Source of the DNA: an uncultured bacterium
GTDB lineage: Bacteria > Verrucomicrobiota > Kiritimatiellia > CAIVKH01
NCBI GenBank assembly: GCA_903906425.1
Contig: CAIVKH010000001.1
Coordinates: 1-64,000, forward strand
Direction: 5' to 3'
Length of the DNA stretch: 64,000 nt
Shown: positions 55,107-62,934 of the stretch, piece by piece
Numbering within the stretch: the first letter of the stretch is position 1
Layout: each line of letters opens with the position of its first letter
Notes under the pieces: model-generated
Told to the model about the DNA's origin: nothing
What the model saw: only the letters and a program-made list of their open reading frames with translations
The model's database searches: none
Translations under genes and position numbers: made by a program

Positions 55107-56054
55107 TCAGACGTTGGCGTAGGTGTTGCGGCGGACGATCTGATAGGCCTTGATGAGCTCGGCGACGCCCTTCTGGATGTCCACCTGGGCGGCAAAGCCG
55201 GTCTTCTCGATCTTCTCGTTGCTGACGATGTAATTTCGCTGGTCCGGATCCTTGCCGACGGGGGCTTCCATGATCGTGAAGGGGGGAATCTGCTTCTTGA
55301 TTTCGAGGCAGAGTTCCATCTTGGAGAGGTTGGCCGAGCTGAGGCCGATGTTGTAGGCTTGGCCCTGCATCCGCTCAAAATTGTTGATCACATGCACGAA
55401 GGCCCGCGCGACATCGCGGACGTGAACATAGTTGCGCTTGAAGTGCGCCTCGAAGAGCACGACGAAGCGGTCCATCACCGCGCGGTAGGTGAAATCATTC
55501 ACGAGCAGGTCAATCCGCATCCGTGGGCTGACGCCGAACACCGTCGCGAGCCGGAAGGCTGCGCCGCGGCCGCTGGCCAGCACATATTTTTCCGCCTCGA
55601 CCTTCGTCTTGCCGTAGATCGAGATCGGATTGAGCGGCGACTCTTCCGTGCAGAAAATTCCGGACTGTCCGACGCCGTAGCCGCTGTTCGTGTTCGGATA
55701 AATGATTTTCTGATCCGGCCGGCTCAAATCCACGATCATCTTCACCGCGTCGCAATTGATCGACTGCGCCTCCAGCGGGCGCTGCTCGCACAGGGGCATC
55801 CCGACCAGGCACGCCAGCGGGATCGCGATGTCCGCGCCGTCGAGCAGCTTCTTCACCAGCGTCCTGTCGCGGCAGTCGCCGCGCACGACGGTCAGCTTCT
55901 CGTCGTGGCACACATCCAGCAACGAGGACGGGTTGAACATGAAGCTGTCCAGCACCGTCACGCGATAGCCTTCGCGCAGCAGCAGCGGAACGAGGATGGA
56001 CCCGATATAACCGGCGCCGCCGGTCACCAACACGGACTGATTTATTTTGCTCAT
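55107..56054 (-). CDS. NAD-dependent epimerase/dehydratase (extended SDR)
   Basis: The 315-residue protein has the extended SDR nucleotide loop VTGGAGYIGSILVPLLL, a substrate motif IYPNTNSGYGVG, and the catalytic YGKTK pair (Tyr-x-x-x-Lys). Later comes RNYVHVRDVARAFVHVINN, typical of nucleotide-sugar epimerases. It probably acts on a nucleotide sugar for envelope or exopolysaccharide synthesis. The start at 56054 is from the Rossmann motif; the longer ORF has a shadow extension. It is divergent from lexA, with the palindrome pair in between. Confidence 0.87.
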   Translation of the reverse strand: MSKINQSVLVTGGAGYIGSILVPLLLREGYRVTVLDSFMFNPSSLLDVCHDEKLTVVRGDCRDRTLVKKLLDGADIAIPLACLVGMPLCEQRPLEAQSINCDAVKMIVDLSRPDQKIIYPNTNSGYGVGQSGIFCTEESPLNPISIYGKTKVEAEKYVLASGRGAAFRLATVFGVSPRMRIDLLVNDFTYRAVMDRFVVLFEAHFKRNYVHVRDVARAFVHVINNFERMQGQAYNIGLSSANLSKMELCLEIKKQIPPFTIMEAPVGKDPDQRNYIVSNEKIEKTGFAAQVDIQKGVAELIKAYQIVRRNTYANV

Positions 56055-56126
56055 GAGGCCGCGGAAAGTAGCGGCCGTGCCGCGGCCCGTCAATACCGGG
56101 AACGCCGCGACCGGCGGCCCGCAAGC

Positions 56127-56173
56127 TTCCAATCATTGGAAAAATCCGCGGCGCAAGGCTCCAATGATTGGAA
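56127..56173. repeat. Paired 15-bp palindrome, locus 19
   Basis: A perfect copy (56127-56141, C) and CTCCAATGATTGGAA (56159-56173), 32 bp apart, directly upstream of the lexA operators; five bases separate it from the first operator. Confidence 0.93.
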
Positions 56174-56177
56174 AACT

Positions 56178-56226
56178 GAACCATGGTTCTTTTCCGCTTG
56201 AAACTGAACCATGGTTCCATTATATT
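56178..56226 (+). promoter_or_regulatory. lexA promoter with two GAAC-N4-GTTC operators
   Basis: Two identical 12-bp perfect palindromes GAACCATGGTTC (56178-56189 and 56206-56217) lie 28 bp apart. Between and around them, TTGAAA (56198-56203) and TATATT (56221-56226) are exactly 17 bp apart, a textbook -35/-10 pair. The second operator lies inside the spacer, so a repressor bound there would block RNA polymerase. The form GAAC-N4-GTTC is that of the Gram-positive SOS box. LexA autoregulation is the natural reading. Confidence 0.85.
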
Positions 56227-56253
56227 GCCGCTGAAAAAAGATGGAGAACTGAC

Positions 56254-56841
56254 ATGCCACGAACACTGGAACTCGGCGAAAAGGTTACGAAGCTGCGGGC
56301 GTTTTTCCGGAACGAGCAGCGGATGCCCGGCTACCAGGAGATGCTCGAACTCTTCGGTTACAATTCCAAGAACGCCGTCCACGGCCTGCTGCTCAAGCTT
56401 GCCGACGCCGGCTATATCGCCAAGGACGACGCCGGAAAAATTTCCCCCACCCACAAACTCACCGGCGCGATCCGCGTCCTCGGCACCGTCAAGGCCGGGT
56501 TCCCGTCGCCTGCCGAGGAAGAACTCGCCGAGGTTCTGAACCTCGACGAATTTCTCGTCCGGCGACCCGACGACACCTTCATGCTCACCGTCAGCGGCGA
56601 CTCGATGATCGACGCCGGCATCCAGCCCGGCGACCTCGTCCTTGTCGAACGCGGGCGCAATCCGAAATCCGGCGACATCGTCATCGCGCAGGTTGACGGC
56701 GAGTGGACGATGAAATTTTATGTCAAAGACCGGACAGGGCTTCACCTCGATCCCGCGAACAAAAAATACCGCCCGATCCGCCCGACAAATAATCTCAACA
56801 TCGGCGGCATCGTCCACGGCGTTGTTCGGAAATACGCCTGA
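56254..56841 (+). CDS. lexA: LexA repressor (SOS response)
   Basis: The 195-residue protein has an N-terminal winged-helix-like part (QRMPGYQEMLELFGYNSKNAVHGLLLKLADAGYI) and a C-terminal S24 peptidase domain. The self-cleavage site is A81-G82 (TVKAGFPSP), the nucleophile S117 (SGDSMIDAG) and the base K154 (TMKFYV); the 37-residue spacing equals that of E. coli S119 and K156. It represses DNA-damage genes until RecA triggers cleavage. GGAGA precedes the ATG at 56254; two operators lie upstream. gloB follows at 22 bp. Confidence 0.93.
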   Translation: MPRTLELGEKVTKLRAFFRNEQRMPGYQEMLELFGYNSKNAVHGLLLKLADAGYIAKDDAGKISPTHKLTGAIRVLGTVKAGFPSPAEEELAEVLNLDEFLVRRPDDTFMLTVSGDSMIDAGIQPGDLVLVERGRNPKSGDIVIAQVDGEWTMKFYVKDRTGLHLDPANKKYRPIRPTNNLNIGGIVHGVVRKYA

Positions 56842-56863
56842 TCTTTACCGCAGAGGAGACGCG

Positions 56864-57571
56864 ATGCCGGCCCAAATCGAGATCACCGTCATCCCCGCGT
56901 TTGATGACAATTACGCCTATTTGATCTGCTGGCCAGACGGCGCTGCGGTCGTCGATGCGCCGGATGCCGGGCCGATCCGACGAGAGCTCGAAGCACGCAA
57001 AACGAAACTGACGCACATTTTCATCACGCACGATCACCACGATCACATCGGCGGACTTTCCGAACTGAAGAAATTCTCCGGCGCGGAAATTGTCGCGCCT
57101 GCCGGCTCGCGCGTGCCGGCCGCGGATCGCGCTGTGAGCGGCGGTGAAAAACTCGATCTGGCGGGGCTGCGCGTCGAGGTAATCTGGACGCCGGGCCACT
57201 GCGCGGCGCACGCCTCGTTCTACCTGCCCGACGCAAAAGCCGTTTTCACGGGCGACTGTCTTTTCGGCGCGGGCTGCGGACGGCTTTTCGGGAACCCGCC
57301 GGAAATCATGTTCCAATCGCTGCAACGCCTCGCCGCGCTGCCGGACGAAACGAAAATCTATTTCGGCCACGAGTACACGGTTTCAAACCTGGAATTCGCG
57401 CTCACCGTCGAGCCGGAAAACGCCGCGGTGAAAAAGCGCCTCGCCGAGACCGGAAACAATCCGCGAACCGTGCCGAGCACGATCGCGCTCGAAAAAGAAA
57501 CGAATCCGTTTCTCCGCGCGCGCAGCGTGACGGAATTCGCGGACCGCCGCCGCCGCAAGGATTCGTTCTGA
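56864..57571 (+). CDS. gloB: Hydroxyacylglutathione hydrolase-like metallo-beta-lactamase (glyoxalase II)
   Basis: The 235-residue enzyme has the GloB layout: IPAFDDNYAYLICW at the start, metal site THDHHDHIGGL, WTPGHCAAHASFYL, FTGDCLFGAGCGRLF and FGHEYTVSNLEFAL with PSTIALEKETNPFLR near the end. It splits S-lactoylglutathione in the glyoxalase pathway. The ATG at 56864 has AGGAG upstream; the longer ORF overlaps lexA and is not the real start. It is probably cotranscribed with lexA. Confidence 0.94.
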   Translation: MPAQIEITVIPAFDDNYAYLICWPDGAAVVDAPDAGPIRRELEARKTKLTHIFITHDHHDHIGGLSELKKFSGAEIVAPAGSRVPAADRAVSGGEKLDLAGLRVEVIWTPGHCAAHASFYLPDAKAVFTGDCLFGAGCGRLFGNPPEIMFQSLQRLAALPDETKIYFGHEYTVSNLEFALTVEPENAAVKKRLAETGNNPRTVPSTIALEKETNPFLRARSVTEFADRRRRKDSF

Positions 57572-57575
57572 TTTT

Positions 57576-57623
57576 TTCCAATCATTGGAAGAGACCGGCG
57601 GCGATGTTTTCCAATGATTGGAA
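57576..57623. repeat. Paired 15-bp palindrome, locus 20
   Basis: Perfect copies at 57576-57590 (C) and 57609-57623 (G), 33 bp apart, between convergent gloB and the ECF sigma gene. Confidence 0.95.
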
Positions 57624-57648
57624 GTTTGCGTTTCGCGTCGGGCGGATT

Positions 57649-58386
57649 TCACGAAAGGGCGGCGAAGAGTTCGCGGAGTTCGTCCTCGGTGTCGCCGGGC
57701 GTGGCGGTGGTGGCGGCGACTTCTTCGCGGATGACTTCGCGGTAGCGCTGGCGGAGGCGGTGGACGGCGACCTTGATGGAGCCCTCGGTCATTCCGAGTT
57801 TTTCGCCGAGCGCGGCGTAGCCGCCGGCGATTTTGTCGCCGGCGATGGTTTCCTGGAGCGCGTCGAAGTGGGCGGTTTTGCCATCGGCGGCGAATTCGGC
57901 GCGGAGGCGGGCGAGAGCGCGATCGAGGAGCGCGAGCGCCCACTGGCGGTCGAATATTTTTTCAGGCGTGTCGGCGGGATCGGCGGGTTCAAGCGCGAAT
58001 TTTTCCTCGGCGGCGGCGGCATCGAGCGAGATGAGTTCGCGTCCGCCGCCGCGCTTCTGCGCTTTGTTGTGTTCGCGGACGTTGTTGATGTGGTTGCGAA
58101 GCGATGCGAGGAGAAATGAGCGAAAGCGGCCTTTCGCGCGGTCGAGGCCGCGGAATCCGTTTCGTTCGAGCAGGCCGATGAAGAAGCTTTGCGTGATGTC
58201 CTCGGCGTCGGCGGCGTTGAAGCCCTGGCGGCGGACGAAGCCGTAGAGCGGATACCAGTAGGCGCTGCAAAGCTGCTGCAGGGCGGGCCGCGCGACGACG
58301 CTGTCGGTGCTGCCGGCGGCGAGCACGACGCTCCACATCGTGCCCGGCGCGTAACCGGCGGATGTTTTTTCGATTCCTTCGCTCAC
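57649..58386 (-). CDS. ECF-like sigma factor (planctomycete/verrucomicrobial type)
   Basis: The 245-residue protein has an N-terminal MWSVVLAAGSTDSVVARPALQQLCSAYWYPLYGFVRRQGFNAADAEDITQSFFIGLLE (region 2) and a C-terminal HTH GGYAALGEKLGMTEGSIKVAVHRLRQRYREVIREE (region 4.2). The long charged linker matches a sigma group common in Planctomycetota/Verrucomicrobiota and often tied to Ser/Thr kinases. I chose the GTG at 58386, with AGGAG six bases upstream, over the ORF-track start at 58482. No anti-sigma gene is adjacent. Confidence 0.85.
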   Translation of the reverse strand: MSEGIEKTSAGYAPGTMWSVVLAAGSTDSVVARPALQQLCSAYWYPLYGFVRRQGFNAADAEDITQSFFIGLLERNGFRGLDRAKGRFRSFLLASLRNHINNVREHNKAQKRGGGRELISLDAAAAEEKFALEPADPADTPEKIFDRQWALALLDRALARLRAEFAADGKTAHFDALQETIAGDKIAGGYAALGEKLGMTEGSIKVAVHRLRQRYREVIREEVAATTATPGDTEDELRELFAALS

Positions 58387-58496
58387 GTTTGCTCCTGAGC
58401 CATGAGAATAACGGTTCGGCCCGGGCTGGCAATCTGTTCGTAACTTTTTTAGGCGGCTCCGTTTTCTTCCGGCGAGACTCAAAACGGAGATGCAAC

Positions 58497-58667
58497 ATGA
58501 AACTGATTAAACTGATGATCGTCTGGCAACTGGTGGTCCTGTCATGCGCGGTTTATGCGAATCTCAAGCGGGACAAAATTTCCGCAGACGCAGACAATCC
58601 AGCCGCAATCGCCGCCGAGTCCTATCTTCCATCAGCCGAACGGGTGTTCGATCAGTTGTGGCGCTGA
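58497..58667 (+). CDS. 56-residue small membrane or secreted protein
   Basis: A short product with a hydrophobic N-terminus (MKLIKLMIVWQLVVLSCAVYA) and a charged tail ending VFDQLWR. A GGAGA ribosome site lies six bases before the ATG, and the gene faces the ECF sigma gene divergently. I do not recognise it. The signal-like start and ribosome site favour a real gene; the length keeps confidence modest. Confidence 0.55.
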   Translation: MKLIKLMIVWQLVVLSCAVYANLKRDKISADADNPAAIAAESYLPSAERVFDQLWR

Positions 58668-58692
58668 AACATGTTGCCGGTCCGAAAAATTC

Positions 58693-61014
58693 TCACGGGC
58701 GAACGCCAACGGGCGGCGCGCCGGACCAGCCAAAGCTGGTAATGTTGGTCGTATTGTTGAGGCTCGACAGAATGTTCCAGGTGCCGGTACTGAGCCGGTA
58801 GGTCGCAAAGTCGGCTTTGCCATCGCCGTCGTAGTCGCCAGAAATCGGAATGGTGGCGTTGCCTCCGAAGACGCGGTCAATGAACACGCCCGTGCTGCCG
58901 GAAACATACCAGTGACCGGCGATGGTGTCGCAGACGGCGATGTCGGCCTTGTGATCGCCGTCGTAGTCGGCGGGAACGGGAGTGAAGCCGAGGCCGCCGA
59001 ATTGCGACTGGGTGAATCCCGCGGAACTGCGGAGGATGTACCACATGCTGTTCGCCGGATCGAACACGGCAACGTCAGCCTTGCCGTCGCCGTCGTAGTC
59101 GGCGGGAACGGGGATCGAAGCCGAGTAACCGAACTGATAATTCGTGTAGCCAAGTGAACTGCGGAAGATGTGCCACAGGCCGGAGGCGGGCTCGAAAACG
59201 CCCAGGTCGGTTTTCCCGTCGCCGTCGTAATCGGCGGGAACGGGAATCGTGCCGCTGTGGCCAAACTGCGTGAAGTGATATCCCGTCTTGGTGCCGAACC
59301 AGTACCACAGGCCGGAGGGAGGATCGTAATAGGCCGCGTCGGTTTTGCCGTCGCCATCGAAATCGGCGACGACGGGAATGACGCCGGAATATCCGAAATG
59401 AAATGTCTGAAAGCCCGCCGTGCTCTTGAAGAGGAACCAGGTGGAGTCCGAGGATTGGTAGGTATTCAGATCGGCTTTGCCGTCGCCGTCATAATCGCGC
59501 TTGGTGGGGAAATTCAGTAGGGTGAGCGGAGCGCCTGGAGTCAGCCACTGCTTCACGATCGGCCATGATTTGTCGAAGCGGCCGAAGTCGTCGAGGCCGC
59601 TTTGATTCCAGCAATAGGATGTTCCGCCATAGAGCTGGCCGAGGAATTGATGAGCGGGATTGAACAGCGGACTGCCGCTGCTGCCTTTTTCCGTCACGCC
59701 GCTATACCATTGCACGCCCCAGAAATTCGGGTCCTGCGCGCCGGACAGGTTTCCAAAGCTGATGCGCGTCCACGATCCGTTCGGATGATGGACGACGGTG
59801 AGCGTATCGCTGTTGGCGGGCGTGGCCGTGGACCAGCCGGCCAGAAAGGTTCCCGCCGGCGGCTGTTGGACGAGGCGCATGAAACTGAAATCATTTGCCT
59901 GCTGATATGTCGCGCCTGCCAGATACGTTCCGCCGCCGGTGGTGGTCGGCACGGTGCTGAGACTCGGCGGCGTTCCATTGCACGCGGACGTTTGATCGAG
60001 CCAGTAGAACTCGACCGTGCTGGCGATGGTCTGGTCGCCGACGCAGTGATTCGCCGTCATGAAATATGTGTTGGCATCCGACGGATCGCTGTCCGCCAGC
60101 AGGCAGCCCGTGCAAAGATATTGGGCGCCCTGATCAACAAGCGTGATTAACGCAACTGCCGCGGCTTCGTTCGACCACGCGGGGTAACAATTCACATCGT
60201 TCTCGCAGAACTGCGCGCCAGCCTGGCTGGACGAAGCGCGCACATAGGTGTGCCCGATCTGCCGCACCGCGAAAGAAACCTCACGCGGCGAAACGCTCGG
60301 CGGCAGCGAGCACTCCAGCGTCAAGTCCGACGCCCAGATGGACTCGGCCCAGAACCGCGGCGCCGCCGCAAGTTCCGCCTTCGAATATGGCCCGCGCCGT
60401 TGCGCCGGATTCCCAGTTTGAAAAACGATGAACTGCGCCCCAGCCGGCACGCTGGCATTTTCGATGGCCACGCGGACAGCCTCCGCTCCACTCGAACTCA
60501 ATCGCAGCGTATAAACCCATCCTCCGTCGCTCGTCGGCATCCACAGCGACGAGCCGTTCACCACAACCGGCGATGGCAGGTCGCGAACAATTCCAATACG
60601 GCGCGCGCGCGGCTGCTTTGCCACGGAGTTCAGGGCGTCTTCGCGCAAGATCGCCGTCAGGTCCGGCGCCGCCAGCACCACGGCCTCGCTCGGTTGAACG
60701 ATCCGCTCGCGCACCGAAACCGGTTCCGGAACCGTGCGCTGCTGCGTTATCGCCGCCGGCCGACCGGCCATGGGCCGCGCCACATTCTGCCAACGCTTCT
60801 GGTGTGCCGTCTCGAACGCGGCCGGCAGCCGCGTCCCATTTGCGAAGGTGTACTCCGTGGATTCGACCCCGTCCGCGCCGGCAACCTGCCGCCCGTTCAC
60901 CACGCAGTTGCTCCCGTTCACAAAAACCGATTCCTGCCACTGGTGAAGCACGCCCGCGGAAGCCGCGGTGGAAAGAGCGATGGCAATGAATGCGGCGAAC
61001 GACACAGTTTTCAT
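58693..61014 (-). CDS. Secreted trypsin-like protease with FG-GAP/VCBS repeats
   Basis: The 773-residue protein has a signal peptide (MKTVSFAAFIAIALSTAASA). The middle part (about residues 240-475) resembles lysyl-endopeptidase-like S1 enzymes: CTGCLLADSD, YFMTANHCV (His), NDFSFMRL (Asp) and EKGSSGSPLFNP (Ser). The rest has six or seven repeats with DYDGDGKAD, the calcium-binding FG-GAP/VCBS motif that makes a propeller. It likely processes or binds extracellular proteins. AAGGA precedes the ATG at 61014. Its stop lies 25 bp from the convergent small gene. Confidence 0.87.
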   Translation of the reverse strand: MKTVSFAAFIAIALSTAASAGVLHQWQESVFVNGSNCVVNGRQVAGADGVESTEYTFANGTRLPAAFETAHQKRWQNVARPMAGRPAAITQQRTVPEPVSVRERIVQPSEAVVLAAPDLTAILREDALNSVAKQPRARRIGIVRDLPSPVVVNGSSLWMPTSDGGWVYTLRLSSSGAEAVRVAIENASVPAGAQFIVFQTGNPAQRRGPYSKAELAAAPRFWAESIWASDLTLECSLPPSVSPREVSFAVRQIGHTYVRASSSQAGAQFCENDVNCYPAWSNEAAAVALITLVDQGAQYLCTGCLLADSDPSDANTYFMTANHCVGDQTIASTVEFYWLDQTSACNGTPPSLSTVPTTTGGGTYLAGATYQQANDFSFMRLVQQPPAGTFLAGWSTATPANSDTLTVVHHPNGSWTRISFGNLSGAQDPNFWGVQWYSGVTEKGSSGSPLFNPAHQFLGQLYGGTSYCWNQSGLDDFGRFDKSWPIVKQWLTPGAPLTLLNFPTKRDYDGDGKADLNTYQSSDSTWFLFKSTAGFQTFHFGYSGVIPVVADFDGDGKTDAAYYDPPSGLWYWFGTKTGYHFTQFGHSGTIPVPADYDGDGKTDLGVFEPASGLWHIFRSSLGYTNYQFGYSASIPVPADYDGDGKADVAVFDPANSMWYILRSSAGFTQSQFGGLGFTPVPADYDGDHKADIAVCDTIAGHWYVSGSTGVFIDRVFGGNATIPISGDYDGDGKADFATYRLSTGTWNILSSLNNTTNITSFGWSGAPPVGVRP

Positions 61015-61071
61015 ATCAATTCCTTCAAGGGTTCTTCTGACGCAACTCACGGACGAATCTCAATACACAAC

Positions 61072-61150
61072 TTCCAATCACTGGAAAAATCAAATCCTGC
61101 AGCTTCCAATGATTGGAAATTTGCGCGCTCGTCTTTTCCAATGATTGGAA
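61072..61150. repeat. Three-copy 15-bp palindrome array, locus 21
   Basis: Copies at 61072-61086 (TTCCAATCACTGGAA), 61104-61118 and 61136-61150 start 32 bp apart twice. The last copy ends three bases before the smpB stop codon in this tandem leftward junction. Confidence 0.95.
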
Positions 61151-61153
61151 AAT

Positions 61154-61648
61154 TCAGTCTTTGCCCCGGCTCGCGATCGCGCGGCGCGCCTCGCGATCGC
61201 TCGTTTTTTTTCGCAGAGTGTCGCGCTTGTCCGCCACGTTCTTGCCCTTGGCCAGCGACAGTTCGACCTTCACCTTGCCGCGCGTCAGATAAACGCGCAC
61301 GGGAATGAGCGAATGGCCCTTCACCGTCACCTTTGCGAACAGCCGCGCGATTTGTTCCTTGTGCAGCAACAGGCGCCGCGGGCGCGCCGGCTGATACGTG
61401 TCGTTCCGGCTGTGAGCATAGGGCTGGATGTGCAGGCTGTGCAGCCAGACCTCGCCGTTTGAAACATCCGCATACGCCTCGTTCAGACTCACGAGCCCCG
61501 CGCGCACCGACTTCACCTCGCAGCCCATCAGCGCGATGCCCGCCTCGATTTTTTCGAGCAGAAAATAATCGTGCGAAGCCTTGCGGTTCGTCGCGACGGT
61601 CTTGAAATCCGTATCCTTGCCGGTCGGCTGTTCGTTCTTCTCGCTCAC
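61154..61648 (-). CDS. smpB: SsrA-binding protein SmpB
   Basis: The 164-residue protein has the SmpB oligonucleotide-binding barrel: NRKASHDYFLLEKIEAGIALMGCEVKSVRAG, LNEAYADVSNGEVWLHSLHIQPYAHS, TVKGHSLIPVRVYLTRGKVKVELSLAKGKN, and the basic C-terminal tail KKTSDREARRAI that enters the mRNA channel. With tmRNA it rescues stalled ribosomes. The tmRNA gene is not in the window. Its start overlaps the stop of the glycosyltransferase gene, so the two are coupled. Confidence 0.96.
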   Translation of the reverse strand: MSEKNEQPTGKDTDFKTVATNRKASHDYFLLEKIEAGIALMGCEVKSVRAGLVSLNEAYADVSNGEVWLHSLHIQPYAHSRNDTYQPARPRRLLLHKEQIARLFAKVTVKGHSLIPVRVYLTRGKVKVELSLAKGKNVADKRDTLRKKTSDREARRAIASRGKD

Positions 61649-62847
61649 TTAAATTCCTTCCGTATCTTCCGCCGGTGCGGACGGCTGATCACGACCGGCG
61701 ATTCGTCGGAAGCGAGAAGTGTGTCAACAACGACGCGCGCCGCATCCGGCCGGCCAAGCGAACGCGCCGCCTCGCTCATCCGCCGCAAGCGCGTCGGGGT
61801 TTGCAGCAATTGATCAACCTTGTACGCCAGCGTCGAGACCTGATTGCATCGAACCGCCGCGCCGCGCTCCAGCAGGTGATCGCTATTGCGTTCTTCCTGG
61901 CCGGGAATCGGCTGAAACACCACCATCGGCAAACCGCACGCCATCGCCTCGGAGGTCGTCAACCCGCCCGGTTTTCCGATGAACAAGTCGGACAGCTTCA
62001 TCCACTCGTCCATCTCCGTCGTGTAACCCATCACATGAAACTTCAGGTGCGACGCGTCCAGTTTGTCCGCGACGCTTCGAACTTCGTTTTGCAATTCCTC
62101 GCTCTTCCCGCAAATCACTGCGATCTGCGCCGGCGACTGCAAATGTCCGAGAACGCGAACCATCGTCTCCGCCGAACTGACACCGAGCGCGCCACCGGAA
62201 ACCAGAATCACCGGGAGATCTTTTCGCAGCCCGTGCTTCTCGCGAAGGGCCGCCGAATTTTTCCGCTCCGAAAAAACCGGATCAACCGGAATTCCGGAAA
62301 CCGTGATCCGGCCCGGCGGAAAGCCCAGCATCGCCAAATGCGCCTTCGCCTCGTCCAGCGCGACGAAATAGTGGTGAAACAATTTCGAAAGCCACATCGC
62401 GTGGATGTCGTAATCCGTCACAACGATCGCCAGTTTCGTTTCGAGCCGGTTTCGCCGCACGAGGCTGCCGATGATTTGCGCGGGCAGGAAATGCGTGCAA
62501 ATACAGATGTCCGGTTCGAACTCGCGGATTCTCTTCACCAGCGGCGCGGTGTTCAACCGGTCCAGCACCAGCCGCCATTTGTCTGTCTTCCACGGCTCGT
62601 CAGTCTGATTGAAAACCCATCCAACCATCGTGGGCGTGGCCTTCACCATTTTGATGTACAAATCCGAATACGCCCGCCGGAACACCGGATTCGAATGCTG
62701 GAGCGAATCCAGATTTTCCACCGCAGCAACGCCCGCATGCTCGCGGCAAATCTTCTCGATCGCCTGAGCCGCCCGCACGTGCCCCGTGCCGGCGCTCGCC
62801 GACAAAAGCAAAATCCGTTTTTGTGCCCCGTTCATTCCGTGTCTCAT
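61645..62847 (-). CDS. GT28-family glycosyltransferase (MGDG synthase/UgtP-like)
   Basis: The 400-residue protein has the N-terminal MGDG-synthase motif ILLLSASAGTGHVRAAQAIE, a central VTDYDIHAMWL segment, and the C-terminal nucleotide-sugar site SGGALGVSS and IGKPGGLTTSEAMACGLPMVVFQPIPGQEERN. It should add a hexose to diacylglycerol or another lipid on the inner face of the membrane. A second ATG lies 12 bases inside the frame. Its stop overlaps the smpB start. It is divergent from recQ across 87 bp. Confidence 0.88.
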   Translation of the reverse strand: MRHGMNGAQKRILLLSASAGTGHVRAAQAIEKICREHAGVAAVENLDSLQHSNPVFRRAYSDLYIKMVKATPTMVGWVFNQTDEPWKTDKWRLVLDRLNTAPLVKRIREFEPDICICTHFLPAQIIGSLVRRNRLETKLAIVVTDYDIHAMWLSKLFHHYFVALDEAKAHLAMLGFPPGRITVSGIPVDPVFSERKNSAALREKHGLRKDLPVILVSGGALGVSSAETMVRVLGHLQSPAQIAVICGKSEELQNEVRSVADKLDASHLKFHVMGYTTEMDEWMKLSDLFIGKPGGLTTSEAMACGLPMVVFQPIPGQEERNSDHLLERGAAVRCNQVSTLAYKVDQLLQTPTRLRRMSEAARSLGRPDAARVVVDTLLASDESPVVISRPHRRKIRKEFK

Positions 62848-62934
62848 ACACGATCATGCCGCCGCGCTGAAATCTTTCTTCTGCCGCGATCCCGTAAATC
62901 CTGTTAATTCTGTTTCAAAGTTTCAGGAACAATT

